Part shown: in pieces, positions 23,591-36,895 of the stretch
Numbering within the stretch: the first letter of the stretch is position 1
Layout: the number at the start of each line of letters is the position of its first letter
Assembly: GCA_033439265.1 (NCBI GenBank)
Contig: JAVTVX010000012.1
Coordinates: 30,822,761 to 30,886,760, forward strand
Direction of reading: 5' to 3'
Origin: Dillenia suffruticosa
Taxonomy: Eukaryota; Streptophyta; Magnoliopsida; Dilleniales; Dilleniaceae
DNA length: 64,000 nt
Notes under the pieces: model-generated
Databases searched by the model: none
Seen by the model: the letters and a program-made list of their open reading frames with translations, nothing else
What the model was told of the DNA's origin: nothing
Program-made: the position numbers and the translations under genes

Positions 23591-23989
23591 ATTGAATTTT
23601 TTCAATTTTTGGGGGGTCCTATATCCATAAATGTGACTTTTTGTGGGTTTTTGTGCGCCGAATCACAATCCAAATGGTAAGATGCGATTCCAAGTTGTGG
23701 TGTATGGTGTCCGTTGACTCATACGCTCGCTTTGGGGTCGTACTCAAGTCATTTTGGTCTTGATGATTCATAGGGTGTACAAAAATGTGATAATAAGCAT
23801 TTCCAAGTCACAAATGTCTCTCTTAATGCGTTGAGAACTGTCGTATTAAATTTTTTGTAAATTTTTGCAAGGAGAGTAAACTGAATGATATGATCTGCGC
23901 GATTTTATCAGTAGATTCAGTTTATTCTCGAGAGGCAAAATCTAACGAGAATTTGAGGTAAGAGATGATAGGCCCCAGGGTGGGCACCG

Positions 23990-26900
23990 AGCCTCAGGGT
24001 ATACGAGATAAAGAGATCTAGTGTTTATGGTACAAAAGATTTGCCAAGTTAGGGCAACGCTTAACAGTGCCATACACGATGACTTAGTCTCGTTTTTCGA
24101 GTCATATTCTATGAACATGTCGGTTCGACTCGTCCCAAAAGAGCATAGTGTTGCTCTCTTCGGCTCTTATGTGAGGATGCAGAAGAAAAGGGTTAATCAT
24201 ACAATGAAACAAATGTCGAGTATGATCACCGAGTTAATATATACGGATGAGTAAATTTCGGATGGAATTTAGGTTCTGGATGTGATCCAGTTTTTACCTG
24301 ATTCATGGGAAACCGTGAAATCCTATCTCACATTTGACGAAAGTATTCGTACTTTCGTTGACGTGAATACATATTGTGAGCTCGATGAGGAGCACCTAGA
24401 GGCGTGTAGGCCACACTCGAGTCATGCTTATTCAGAGGAGTCGAGTAAGGACTTCCCCGGCGCTAAGCCTAGCGAACGAGACTCGAGAAATCATTCGAGA
24501 AAACCGACAATGAGGTACAAGAACGCAAGAAGAAGGAATTTGATTAGACCAAAGTAAATTGCTACGTTTGAGGTAGATTTGGTCATTTCGCTCGTGAGTG
24601 TGACGAGCAGAAATTAATATTCTTCTTCTTGTTTACGTGGTGTGAGATTTTTCTCATTCACTATAATACTCGCTGATTTCTCTCCTTTGAAATCAGGAGC
24701 AACCGACCACGTAACTCGAGACAGGAGTGCGTAGATATAGTTCCGTCAGGTAAATCCTTAAGCTTAGAGGATTTACGTTAAGGACAGAGCATTTGTCGTT
24801 GTCAGAGGGAACGACACTTGCTATGACATCCTCAATATTGTAGGCATTCGACGGATCTACAATTTTGTACCTTATCTAAAATTGACTACGATATGCGTGA
24901 AATCATTCCCTTGTTTTTAATACGATAATTTTCTAAATTATTCTGGTTTTAATCCATGATGGAATGTATGCACTGGGTGCTACTATGGTTTCTTGTCGTT
25001 CTACTATTGTCTTTATATCTGATTGCGTAGAAGATGATGTAAATGAATGACATAGTAGACTTAGACACATGGGGTAAGAGATGATGAATCGGTTAGTAGC
25101 GAGAGGTTTTTAGGACCCGCTGACCATATTCGAGTTTCCCGTATGTGAGTTTTGCCTGGCCGGCAAAATGACGAGAAAACCATTAGGCGATGCAATGAGA
25201 GCTGGGACTCCATTGCGGTTAACTTTTGTGTCTTCCTTCTTTTTATTGTGGTCTTATGAGCATGAGAGTCAGAAATGGAGTTGTGTAGATAATTATAGAC
25301 GCTTTCATGCGTTTCGGTTCATTTATCTGATCTTGCATAAGTCTGAGGCATTAGACTACTTCAGGAGGTTCATAAGCGAGATTGAGAATCAGTTAGATTT
25401 GAGAGTAGAGACTCTCAGAACCGAGCGAGAACGCAAGTATTCGTCTAAACTACACATGGGGCTCTGTTTCGATAAGAGTATTACGAGTCTACTGACTATT
25501 AGTCAGTTCCCCATTTGAGCTTTGGACAAGGAGGCAGCCTGACCTTAGCCACTTGAAGTTATGGGGTTGTGCCATGATTTCTCGCATTCACACGGTGAAT
25601 TAGACCCGCGAGAAAATATGTGTTCTTAGGCGAACACGAACGGCACTATAATCGAGATTGAGTCTCGTAATACTATATTTCTTGAGAATGATTTCCCTAA
25701 GAGAGGTGAAATCAATTTGAACCTTACCTTTTATGCGATGGATGAGCCTAACGGTTCAAGGAGCCCAGCGGCGGGATATAAGAATCTACTACGGATCTTG
25801 ATCTTAGTGGGAGCGATCCATCAAGAGGTAAAGATTTTTCTCTCCTCCTAAGAGTGTCGAGAATGCGTATTTAAACGTTGTTTTCTCGATTGAGGGTGAG
25901 ACCCTCATTGCGACTATAGAGGATGATGAAAAATCTAAAACGGTTCGAGAGGCTCTCGAGAGTTTTGCAAAAGATGCAAAATACCGATTATTGAAGGCCA
26001 TAAATAAAGAGAAGGAATTGATGAGAATCAACGGGGTCTGGGATTTAGTTGATTAGCCTAAGGGTGGAAGGACTATTGGGAACAAGTAGGTTCTCAAAGT
26101 CAAGATAAAGGTTAACGGATTGATGAAGAGATAAAGAACCCGTCTAGTAACCAAGGGTTACACTTGGACTGAGGGGTGGACTATCGAGGAGTCATAGTCC
26201 AATTTATCTCAATCCGTTTATCTTTCAGCGATTGTCACGAACATAGATCAAGAGTCACATCACAAGGACGTAAAGACCGCTTTCGTAGTGGAAGTCTAGA
26301 TGAGGCGATCTACATGGAGCAACCCTTTGGGTTCGTTCTAGTAGATAAGGTGGATAAGGTCTATTGATTTTAGAAATAAAAAATACGACCTTAAGCCATC
26401 ATCTAGACAGCAGCGCTTGAGATTTCACGAGAAGGTGATATCTTATGGTTTTGTAATGATCGAGTAGGATCATTGCATATATCTGATACGTCCCGATGAC
26501 TCCTTTACGAGCATGTTCGCATATGTAGGTGACATTCTGTTGGCTGGGAACAACAGAGAGTATCCAATAACCATTGTAACATGGTTGCGAGGTTTTAGTT
26601 CATTCTCAGATTTTGGATCCATAGGGATCGCTTGAGAATGGTGTTGACTCTTTAACAAGAGTTTTACATCAGGTAGATTCTTAAACATTTCGAGAAGAGC
26701 GATGACAACCTAAAAGATACTCTAATCGCTAAAGATAAAAAGACTTGAATCTTGACACATGCCCTAAAATTTATAAAGAAATAAGGGAGATGAGTAGAAT
26801 CCCTTATTCCAGTGCAAAATACATTTCTAGTGTATGCGATGAGGTATACACGTGTGATATACAATTTGATGTATGCGATGAGGCATACATGACCAGACGT

Positions 26901-27435
26901 TTATTTAGCAGTCGATCTGGTGAGTAGGTATTAATAGAATCCTGGAAGGGATCACTGTAGAGCAGTGAAAAAGGATTCCGAAATATCTCATTTGAACTGC
27001 AGAGCTCTCCATGTGTTACGGATGAGGTGATTTGCGTTTTGTGGTTGAGATTCAGATACTGACTGGGAGTAGTGATCTGAATAAACGCAAAAGGTTTTAT
27101 CTTCTTAGAGCAGTAAGAAGAGAACCTGTATATCTCTATTTACGATAAAGACTGAGCTAGTAGTATGCTCAATTGCAGTTCATGAGAATGGTTGGCTTCA
27201 GAAATTTTCTGGAAGACTTAGAGGTTGTGACAGATAGTGGGAGGTCAGTGATGATTATTGTGATAATCAGACCGACACTGTCAACAAATGAGACCCTAAG
27301 TATAATAGTAAAGCCAAACACATTAATACCGAAGACCACTATGAGAGATATTACCGAGAAGGGTATTGTGACATCTAAGTACACCTCAGCATGAGAGCTG
27401 ATCTCTTCAGAAAACCCGTTGTGAGAGATTCCTTT
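23990..27435 (+). pseudogene. Copia gag-pol, multiple stops and frameshifts
   Basis: Gag: DDLVSFFESYSMNMS, QFLPDSWETVKSYLT (24021-24557). The zinc knuckle at about 24558-24600 reads CYV-stop-GRFGHFAREC, so the second Cys of CX2CX4HX4C is a TGA. Then GATDHVTRDRS (protease to integrase), NRLVARGFL and FEFPVCEFCLAGKMTRKP (pre-integrase), DNYRRFHAFRFIYLILHKSE with FRRFISEIENQL (integrase, 25270-25430), DEAIYMEQPFGFVLVDK (RT, 26300), RFHEKVISYGFVMIE and YVGDILLAGNNREYP (RT catalytic YVDD as YVGD, 26410-26570), then RNase H pieces to AMRADLFRKPV-like text near 27420. No frame runs through. Confidence 0.85.
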
Positions 27436-28608
27436 GTGAGATAAGGAATCATTGGGTTTAGTGTACTTTAACATTTCTCCTTATATACTGTTTTAGATGC
27501 TTATTTTAATATATGACATGTATGCATTATTGAGTCACATATTTATTTCATGCATCATTTGTTGTCATATATTATGATCTTGTGATAAAAGATGTGTCAG
27601 GCAGGCGTGGTTGACTCTCTCACACGAGTGACCACCTCCGACTCTGAGTGAGCGGAGATGAGACGGATTCTAGTTGTAAGAGGCTTTGAGAGTAGCCCTA
27701 CTAGAGCATAAGTCGCCCTCATATGTGTTCAGGATGAGGTCATATGCGATATGACCGGCATGAAAATACCCACATCCATGTTGCCTGTAAGTAGCCAGGT
27801 TTGAGATCTCAGATATCACCTGCGATTTGTGATATTGTCTCTGAGTTGCTCTCTCTGAGATCTCTGGGTAAAGTCTTATGTGTAGACTGAGTCCCGTACC
27901 TGTACAGTGTTAGAGAAATCTGACATATGCCCTTTGAGAGATGGGGGAATAACACTGTGGCACGTGTTTCATACCACGTGTGATGAGACGACCATGGGAC
28001 AGTGGGAGCTATTATTTGAGACGATAGTTTGATCATGATCCCCGTTTCCACTGTGTGAGACCTGAGATCCATTGGGTGGGATCTCTTATGCCCTTATTAC
28101 TTTCGGCTGTCTCTAGAAGTATTGGTTCAGTGTTGCTACTTTAGTCTGTTTACCTATGGCCCGGAAGATAAATTGAGGTCTAAAGGGCAGGTCTAGGAAA
28201 GCAGCTGAATTGAGACCGATAGATTCGAGTTTGGAAAAAGGAAGGCCAATAGACATTACATCATTGTCATGTATTCATAGGTCGACCTATTGTGTTAATC
28301 CATGTTGGGATTCAAACATAATAATGAATACATAGTCGAGCAAATTGATTGGAGATCACTTTCGATGAGGAAAGTGGCTCGATGGATGTAAATGCATTGA
28401 GTCTGGGGTATAGCGAGTTATTTTTATACTAACAGTGACTACTCGATCATCCTAACAGGTGTATCGAGAAGTCTTTGCTTGCAGGTGTACTCGCCGGTCG
28501 CACGACACCCAATCCAGTATGAAAGTCCAGTAGAGTGATGCGATAGATTGCATGAGTTGCGATCTTGTGATTGACGGAAATGAAATGCTCTAATGTGCAA
28601 GTGGGAGA

Positions 28609-29079
28609 TGTAGGTTATTTATGCCCATTGTGGGGCAATTTGGTAAGAATGAGATAATGGGGTAACTCCCATTATTACTTACCAATATTAACCAATATTA
28701 TTTGGTAACTCCCAAATCTTAACCCTAATGGCCATTATTCTTTTTTATTGAATTGAGAAAGAATTATTCCTACCTTGTGTGTGGAGAGCAGCCATGGGAG
28801 GCAACTATGGAGGCTAGGGTTTCGCACACTTCTCTAGAGAGAGGGATGGAGATTTTCGCGTAGGAAAATCTCTCATCGTCAAACGAATCACCAGACATGA
28901 GGATTGCGGCGTCGTGGATTTGAGGTGGTGGTTCGATTGCGTAATCACCATCCGACCGTGCGATCCGTTCAAGGGACATCGCGACACGGTGGATTTTGGA
29001 GACTGCCCTATTAAGGTATTTATCCCAAAAATTCCGATCTATTTAATTCTCGCTTCCGCATGCGCGATTAAATCCAACA
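28609..29079 (+). repeat. 3' LTR of the Copia element
   Basis: 471 bp, preceded by the purine tract AAGTGGGAGA and followed by the CTTTG target duplication. Confidence 0.95.
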
Positions 29080-29084
29080 CTTTG

Positions 29085-29500
29085 AATCCCCGGTTTCTCT
29101 AAAATAGCATGCCACGGCTGTTAGTCAATACATGATAAAACAGTGAACTGCTTTTGCTTGCCTAGAAAATTAGCACCATCCGCCTATGATATACGAACAA
29201 AATTTTTTATCACTGATTTAAAATTTGTTGTTACTCTGTCCTATTAAATGTAAAAGAGATGTTATTTCCTATTTTTCTTAATAAAAAAATGCTTCCTATA
29301 TACAGTAAATATAATAAAAATATGAAAATTTAATATGTGCCATATGTATTATCATTCATGATGTAGACAGTACCATATGCTGCTTTTCATTCTTTGGTTA
29401 GCTTATCTTATCAAGATAAAAGGTTATCGCTATGATGGAAATATTTGCAAAATTAGTCATTAGATTCACCTTTAAATTTTTCTCCCTTTTCAACAAAAAC

Positions 29501-29535
<35 letters not shown>

Positions 29536-30916
29536 GGTTTTCGATCAAAGCCAAATCTTGAATGTGGTATGTCAGTCTTGCATCTTACAAACCAAAGGTA
29601 AGAATATCCAAAGAAAGAAGACATGTCTTTGAACACAGACAAACGAACCCTCCTGAGAACCAAAATCTTCCGTGCATTCACCTAAAAATCTCTCCTCACT
29701 TTGTCTCCGCAAAATACCTTTTTTAACACCAAAATGGCTTTTGAAAAAGCATGTTCTTTGCAATGCTCTCACTTCTTTAGACTTTCTTGTGAAGAAAGAA
29801 ACATAAACAAATCCTCCTTTCATATGTATGGGGGGAGAAAAAGAAAAAGATAGAACTGACCAACAAACATGAACACCTAGATCACCTCTTTGGTTCATCT
29901 TTATGAATAATCAAGGGGGATGATAATTTAGAATGAAAAAGAAAGAAAAATCTCTTTCCCATTCCCACCATATTTGTGAGTCCGTAAAAACAAACAATGG
30001 CAGGTTTAGAAATTTCTGTTCGGGGTGGCCAAATTATAGAATTTTTAAAAATATATATATTTAAAAGAATAAAATATTTAAAAATTTCATTTACCCTTAT
30101 CAAACTTTTAAATATCTCACGTATCGTTTATATAGAAAGATATTTTTAAGATCTTAGGAGGGTCGTGGCGCTCCTTGCCCCCATGGGGCTACCATTGAAA
30201 GCCTCTCAATTTGACTAAATAAATTTTATAGAGTAATTGAAAATTTCTAAATATAACAATCAAATATATCTGATTGTTCCTTTGTTTTATGAATTATTAA
30301 TTGGAACTGAGGGTTTATATGGAAATTATAATGGGTTGCATAATTTGCCGATTTGAAGTAGATGGTGACGAATGATGTGAACCTTTTCCGAAGGTCCTTT
30401 CCTAGTCTTTCTTTTTTATCTCTTTTACCATCCGATCACGTGCATGCCCCATAGGGATGTTAGATTGTATAAAATAAATTAAGGGCGGAAACCAGGCCTG
30501 CAACTTTTCTTTGACATATAACAAACTTATCAAGTACAGGGCATTGCTTTTTCCAGCTAGAAGATAAGCATGTTGGAGCCCCCCAAAACAAGTGCTTAGA
30601 GCCCATTTTAGAATATCATAAAATCCACAATTCGAGCTTGAATGTTTTGACACATACTGCAAAATCAAATTTCCCCACTTAAAAAATAAATAAATACAAA
30701 AAATTGACAACAAGTGCAAGTAATGCATGCTTAATGGAAACTTAATTCCATAGTTATTAAATCCGTACAAACCATCGGTTGGACTGAGTCAACCCCCAAC
30801 CCATACATTCAATGGTTCGGTTCGTAAATTTGACCATTTTTGCAATCAACCCGTACAAACACGGGTCAATAGTTGGTCGACCAGCAATTTATGTGACCTA
30901 TGGATTTTTACAAAAC
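29085..30916. other. Intergenic DNA, no gene seen
   Basis: Contains a (CT)n tract at 29504-29533. A 122-codon minus-strand frame (30402-30770) has no recognisable motif and unremarkable composition. Nothing else stands out. Confidence 0.5.
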
Positions 30917-31910
30917 CACCGCTAGAAAACGGGTTTTTAGCGATGAAAAAAAATCCGTCACTGAAAATCCTTTTTTTGTTGCTGAAGGTATTAGCGATAG
31001 ATTTTTCCTTCACTAAATCTATCACTGAAAGTCACCCCGCTAAATATCAGCGATAAATTTAATTCCGTCACTAATAAAAAAAAAAATGAGCAGCGACGGA
31101 AAAAATCCGTCACTAATGATTAGCAAAGGAAAAAATCCGTCACTAATAAAAAAAAGAAAAAAAAAACAGTGACGAATCCCAATAATCTGTCACTGATTTT
31201 TGAGTTCTAAAAAAAATGTATGCACTGCTCCAAGACTTGCCGACCCATTAGCCGGCCCATCGACCTAAGGGAAATGGCAAGAGCAGCAGCACCATTAGAC
31301 CAAGTAAAACCACTAATCGTATTTTTTTTCTTTTTACTTATTATTTTTATCTCATATTTTTTAATAATAATAAAATAATATAAAATTATAATTTATTATA
31401 AAATAATAAAATAATTTTATTTTAGCTTAAAATAAAATAATAAAAATTTTAAAATAATAAAATAATATTATTCTTCTACAAAATAAAATAAAAATAATTA
31501 TTAAATGAAAATAAATTATTAAAAATTATTAAAAATTATTAAAAATTATTAAAAATTATTAAAAATTAAAAAAAAAAAATTCGTCGCTAATCCGTCACTA
31601 ATCCATCGTTGATGGTTGTACATATTTTTTGTTTTAATTTTTTTTCCTTCACCAATACACTGATGGATTAGATTTCTATTGCTAAAAATTCCGTCGGTAA
31701 TCCGTCGCTAATAGATTTATAAATTTTTTTTTTTTTTACGGTTGACCACTATAGAGACGGATTAGCAACGGAAATATTTTCATCACTAATCCATCGCAAA
31801 TCATTTGGTATTCTGTCCGACGGTATTCCGTCGAAAATCCGTCGCTATTAATGATGGAATTGTTTTTCGTTGATAATTTTCCGTCGTTGAAAGTCTGTTT
31901 TCTTGTAGTA
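30917..31910 (+). mobile_element. CACTA-type element 3 (about 1 kb, non-autonomous)
   Basis: Right end TTTTCTTGTAGTA at 31910 is the inverse of the usual CACTACAAGAAAA terminus. The left end is decayed (CACCGCTAGAAAACGGG). Both flanks carry GCGATGGA/TCCGTCGC/TCCGTCAC motif arrays (30940-31190 and 31580-31890), but the interior differs from elements 1 and 2: it is AT-rich with a short (AAAAATTATT)n tandem repeat at about 31505-31566. No transposase. Confidence 0.7.
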
Positions 31911-34060
31911 AATCTATGTGTAGTTATTGTAACTTTTCTGGGTCTTGGTATTGATTTTTGTCAAATTTGAAAAAAAAAAATTACATTCCCAATTGCACTT
32001 ATAATGATCCCCTCTTACCCTATTCAAAAAATGGAGAGTTTTAAAAGAGTGGAAAAACTTCCGATGTCTTTCCAGTTTCCAAAACTCATAAGAAAAAAAT
32101 TATATCACTTAAATAATTTCTCTCATTAGTAATGATACCACTTTCTAGAAAGAGAGAGTTTAAGCCAAAGAGTTTTAACTCAAATGACATCAATCCCCCT
32201 TCCTCTTATAATAGGATCAGATTAGAATTTTACTATAAACAAAAAAAAGAGAGAGTTTAAAGGAAACAAAAGACAATTGATCGCCCTATTTGAGTTTTTA
32301 GTTTTTATTACAGGATTATATTAGTTTTTATAAATATTGTGACTGATATTTTATATTTAAAAAATATAATTTTATATTTTAAAATAATAAAAAAATAAAT
32401 ATTTGAACTAGTGATCCAATATCGAATCATAAATTTTAAAATACATAGATCAATGTACGAGATAGGTTTAATAACCATTAGTAAATCATGCGCAAACAGC
32501 GGTTGGACATGGAGTAATTATTTTCGATGGTATATGTGGTGCCCATAGAATTTTTACCATCGGTTTTTAAAATTGCAGGTAAAATAAAAAGTTTCACAAG
32601 GCTTATGGCGGTGGTTCTATTGACCTTACATGTTATCTGGCTCTTGGCTTTTGACTACTAAAACTTCATTTTCAAAACATTTAATATGTTAATTAATTAA
32701 TATTTATATAAAAATATTTATATATTTATATATTTATATATTTTTTCATATTTATAAATTATTTATTTAATTATAAATTTTATTTTTTATGTTATTTATC
32801 TTATAATGAATGATTACATATTTGATCATTTTTTATTTTTATTATAAAATATGATTATTTTATTATTTTTATAAAATAATTAATATTTATATAAAAAATC
32901 GTTATATTTTTTATATTTACACGTTTGTCCATATTTCTATTTTTTATATTTATATAAAGTGTCATTTTTCTATATTATCACGTATCAATTTCGTTTTTCC
33001 ATTTTCTTTTCCACGTGTCCCACTTGACTACTACTATAAATTACTCTTTTTTTTTTCCTTTAAGAAAAGATGCAACACAAGGGTTTAGAATGACAATTTT
33101 GGAGGAAGACCAGCTAAAACAAGGTAAAAATTCTCTACACAATTACGTAACCGTTGAAATTAAAACTATATATATAAATAAATAAACAAACAGATAAAAT
33201 CCAATGTGAAGATAAGAAAGGACAACAAAGCAAAGGAGGAAAAAAGAAGAATGATGAGATATGACTGGATATATACGTGTAATTTTTTTTTTATTTTATT
33301 TTTCTATATCCTTTTTACAATATTCAAATCGTTTCATTTTCTGCATGTGTAGAAATGGTCACCAAATTTCTTCCTTATGGGTCCCTAAAGATATCATATG
33401 TCTGCAAGAAGAAGCTTAAGAAGGTGAAGTTTGGCTGATCACCACAAAATAAAGTGAAAGGGAAAAATTCAGACTTGGGGGATAAGGAGAGACACGTCTC
33501 ATCACTTCCACGTAACCCCATGACTTGTAAACCTACCAAACACTTAGAAAAAATTCCAAATTCTTGTTTGATCTTCTTTACCATCTTTGAATTGCCCACC
33601 AAATTATGAATCCAATTATACCCTTTAATCCTTTTGTCTCCCTCTCTAAAAAGTATTCTTCCAACTTTTTTCTAGGTCACCATTACAACTTCTATCTTGT
33701 TCCCTTGTTTCAAATTCCAGTTCCACTTACATTCATCTTTGAATATAAAATTGTACAATTACAAATGTATGTAATCAAGTGTTGATAATGGCTATTATTT
33801 ACAATCTCCGATAATAATCATGACCATAAAGGATTTATGGCTCTTGATTGCCTTTTTGCCATGGACCCCAGCTTATATAATTTTAGTAATTATTGGTGTG
33901 TCTTCAAAGTCATTATTGATAGGGTATTTTTAATTGATTGTGTTACAAAATTAGCTTGCAGATCAGTAACATAGGATAATACCAAACTATTTTCGACCAA
34001 GTTAGTAACCTGGGAAACGCTTTCATGCCTATGATTAGAGGGTATTTTTTACATTCATTG
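31911..34060. other. AT-rich intergenic DNA, no gene seen
   Basis: No coding or RNA feature. Very AT-rich at 32690-32990. A 75-codon minus-strand frame at 33375-33602 has no recognisable motif. Confidence 0.5.
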
Positions 34061-34065
34061 GTGAC

Positions 34066-34370
34066 CACAAAAAATAGTACTTTTCCCGACGAATTTTACT
34101 GACATTTAAGCCTTGCATCGCCAGCATTTTTCTTTCCCCAATGTTTCCTCGATAATACGTCGGTCAAAAAGCTTAATCGCGACATTTAATGATGAAAACG
34201 TGGGGAAAAGTCGTTAGCATATAAATTTGGACAGGGACGAAAATTTTTGCCGAAATTTTAGAAGTAAATATCTGAAAAAGTTTTGAATTTTGCCAACATT
34301 TATCGATGAAATGTTGGGAAAAGATTTCAACTTTATTGATGTTTCAACGAAACATTAAGAAAGAATAGAG
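34066..34370 (+). mobile_element. Possible CACTA fragment
   Basis: CACAAAAAATAGTACTTTTC followed by CCCGACGAATT resembles a CACTA left terminus with CTA deleted. Short CGACATTTAATGATG/ACGTGGGGAAAAG-like motifs in both orientations follow to about 34350. No right terminus is found. Confidence 0.3.
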
Positions 34371-34631
34371 AGAGAAAGGCAATAAAAAAAGTATATTTTA
34401 GAGAGAGATTGAGGCATGTCGATATGTTTATACGTACACACGTCGGTAATAGCTATTCAATTTCTCTTTCCTTCTCTTTCTACGAAATATTCTATTTTTC
34501 ACATCTCTGAAATCACTCTCTATACAATATTCAATTTTTCCAATCCCTCTTTCTTTCAAAAAAGAAAATTAAGTTTTCAATATTCTCTTTGTAGACCTCT
34601 CTTTGTTTCTGTAAAAGATATTAAATGTACA

Positions 34632-34633
<2 letters not shown>

Positions 34634-34679
<46 letters not shown>
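34634..34679. repeat. (CT)n microsatellite
   Basis: About 23 uninterrupted CT units. Confidence 0.95.
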
Positions 34680-34682
<3 letters not shown>

Positions 34683-35453
34683 GATAATTGTGTGCTTAGC
34701 ATAAATATTTCAGTCATAAATAATAATCATTTTAAATAAAATAAATTAAAATGAAATAGTTTAAATCTCAATTTTATTGAATAACATATTCTAACAAAAT
34801 ATTTCAAATTTTAGTATTTCAAATCCAGATATTTAAAATTTACATATAAATTGAAATTTAAGTTGTGACATGCAACTTTATTATATTTATTTAATAATAG
34901 AGAGAACCCTAGCACCATAGTGTAAAATGTTGATTGCACAGGTGGGTTATTTGGATCTAGAGATCCACGATATCCAACCCGTCCTGATCCGATGGATACC
35001 CAATTGACCCGACAAATTGGGTTTTTCAATTGAAAATTGGATTAGGATCGAATTATGATGAGGTTTTTTCTTTTTTTTTGTAGAATTGAATTGGTTCGAA
35101 TATGGATTAATCCACAAAAATCCTACCAAACTCAACCCAACGCTCAAATATAAATTTTTAATAAAATAAAATTAATATTTAACAAATTTTTTCTCCCCAA
35201 AACAATTTGAAATCATCACATTCCTGACCCTAATCGACTCACGCACGCATCACGCACACACAATCTCCCCTCTGCTTTGCCTCCCTCCTCCTCCCCACCA
35301 GCTACCTTTCTCCCTTCTTCTTTCCTTCGATTTCCTCTTCCCCTACATCGACTTTGGTTAAATTTTAAAAGCACTAAAGAGACAAAATCGATTTTTAGAG
35401 AAAGAGTGAGAGATAGAGAGAGATAGAGAGGAGAGATGAAGTCGATTTTTGCG
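34680..35453. other. Intergenic DNA, no gene seen
   Basis: AT-rich to about 35215, then a pyrimidine-rich stretch (35260-35345) and a GA-rich patch near 35400-35430. No convincing ORF. Confidence 0.5.
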
Positions 35454-35771
35454 TTAGCCTTCATCAATTTTCTCTTGTTGATTTTCTCCCCTCAGCATTC
35501 TCTGGTCGATTTTCTCCCTTTATCGATTCCAGTTTTCGTCTTCAATCCACCACGCATTGGCCTTCATCAATTTTTTTCTCTTGGGTTTTCTCCCCTCTAC
35601 ATCTCCAGTTAATTTTCTCTCTTTATCAATTCCAATTTTTGCCTCCAGCGTCCACCACTCATTGGCCTTCTCTCACATTTCTCCACATCTCTGGTTGATT
35701 TTCTTTCACATTCCAGTTTTCATATCCAGTCGAGTTGGGTCGGTCTGTTGAAAACCTACACATTCAGTTCG

Positions 35772-35806
<35 letters not shown>
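35454..35806 (+). repeat. Three tandem ~103-bp repeats ending in a 33-base poly-A
   Basis: Units start TTAGCCTTCATC (35454), TTGGCCTTCATC (35557) and TTGGCCTTCTCTC (35662), each containing a TTTTCTCC-rich part and CCAGTTTT/CCAATTTTTGCC. After the partial third unit an uninterrupted A33 tract runs 35774-35806. The poly-A suggests a retroposed transcript. No flanking duplication was identified. Confidence 0.65.
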
Positions 35807-35808
<2 letters not shown>

Positions 35809-36895
35809 CTATAACGTCGAATATGATTTTTCATTTGGGTCGGAGTCAAATATGGATCATAATGAGTTTTGGGACAGATATGGTAATACAAAAAATCGCA
35901 CCATATTCACCCCGTTGTCATCCCTGTAAGTATCTATGGTTATCTTAGCTAGTGGGGTTAATGTATTCTTCTAATAAGGATGATGGATTAACCAATATTT
36001 TGTTAATCCAGTGGTAATAACACAATATTCTTTTAGTTAAATTTTTATATTCGAGTTTTAAGAATATAAAAAATAGATATCGAGAGAGATCGTTCCTTAA
36101 TAAAACTGATAATTAACTCGAGTTGTACCGGTCGAAACCAATAAATTTGTTACTTGATACCAATGGTTCAAGCACAGTAAAAAAAATTAAGGATAATGAT
36201 TTAGGACCAAAAAATGGCCATTTTCATGCCATTGGTTATAAGTATGCCCCTTAACAATAGTGTTCAGTGCCCTCACTGAGAATCACATAAATTAATTGAT
36301 TGATTAATTAATTAAACAAATAAGAAAAAGACAAATGTGGATAAATTATTTGCAATAAATTAAAATTATCTTTTTACAAAGGGCTAGGGGGAGGTTTGTT
36401 CATCTAATAGAATCTTACTTTGTCAAATCAATCAATCTTAAAGACCATCTAATTTTTTATGGTCCAATCATTTCTTGCAAATGCTAGACCAAAATTGAGT
36501 AGTGGGAGTCACTTTTCTTTGATGAGAAGGAATTGTTTCTGTCTCCTGGGGATATTTTGGTCATTTTGAAAGAGTTCGTTGGCGTCGTTGGAAAGATACC
36601 CCCGGGAAAAAAAAAAACAAAGGCCACAACAGGTCCCAAAGGAGAAGCAGCATGTAATTGAAGGGCTATTGGAAATCCCAAGTCATTTAAAACGGATCAA
36701 GATGTTAGTGCCAAAAGACAAAATTGCCGAGGCAAGCTTAGCTTACCTCCTCCTCCACACAACCAAAAATTCAAACAAGCAAACGGAGGAATTCACCCCC
36801 CACATCCCCTCCTCTACTTCCCTAATAATCTTCCCCTCTCTTCTCTCTCTCCCTCCCAAGTCCCCTCCCCCTCCTCTCCTCTCCCTCTCTCTCAC
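35807..36895. other. Upstream region of the glucanase gene
   Basis: No separate gene seen. The last 120 bp before the ATG (36780-36895) is strongly C/T-rich (CCTCTCCTCTCCC-type), as is common for plant 5' leaders. No clear TATA box was chosen. Confidence 0.45.

Larger units (their letters stand above)
22071..29079 (+). mobile_element. Full-length Ty1/Copia retrotransposon with decayed pol
   Basis: LTRs 22071-22551 and 28609-29079 start TGTAGGTTATTTATGCCC and end in AACA. A perfect 5-bp CTTTG duplication flanks the element (22066-22070 and 29080-29084). The primer-binding site TTGATATCAGAGC (complementary to tRNA-Met type) starts at 22552, and the purine tract AAGTGGGAGA ends at 28608. By eye the LTRs differ by about 13 substitutions and two small indels. 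The gag-pol order is gag, zinc knuckle, protease/pre-integrase, integrase, RT, RNase H, as in Copia. Every domain carries stops or frameshifts. A GC-rich leader lies between the PBS and gag. Confidence 0.93.

Noticed and set aside
23317-23680. Arg/Ala-rich frames on both strands
   Set aside because: Compositional open frames in the GC-rich Copia leader.
30402-30770. 122-codon minus-strand frame
   Set aside because: No recognisable motif, no conserved start context, lies in repeat-rich intergenic DNA.
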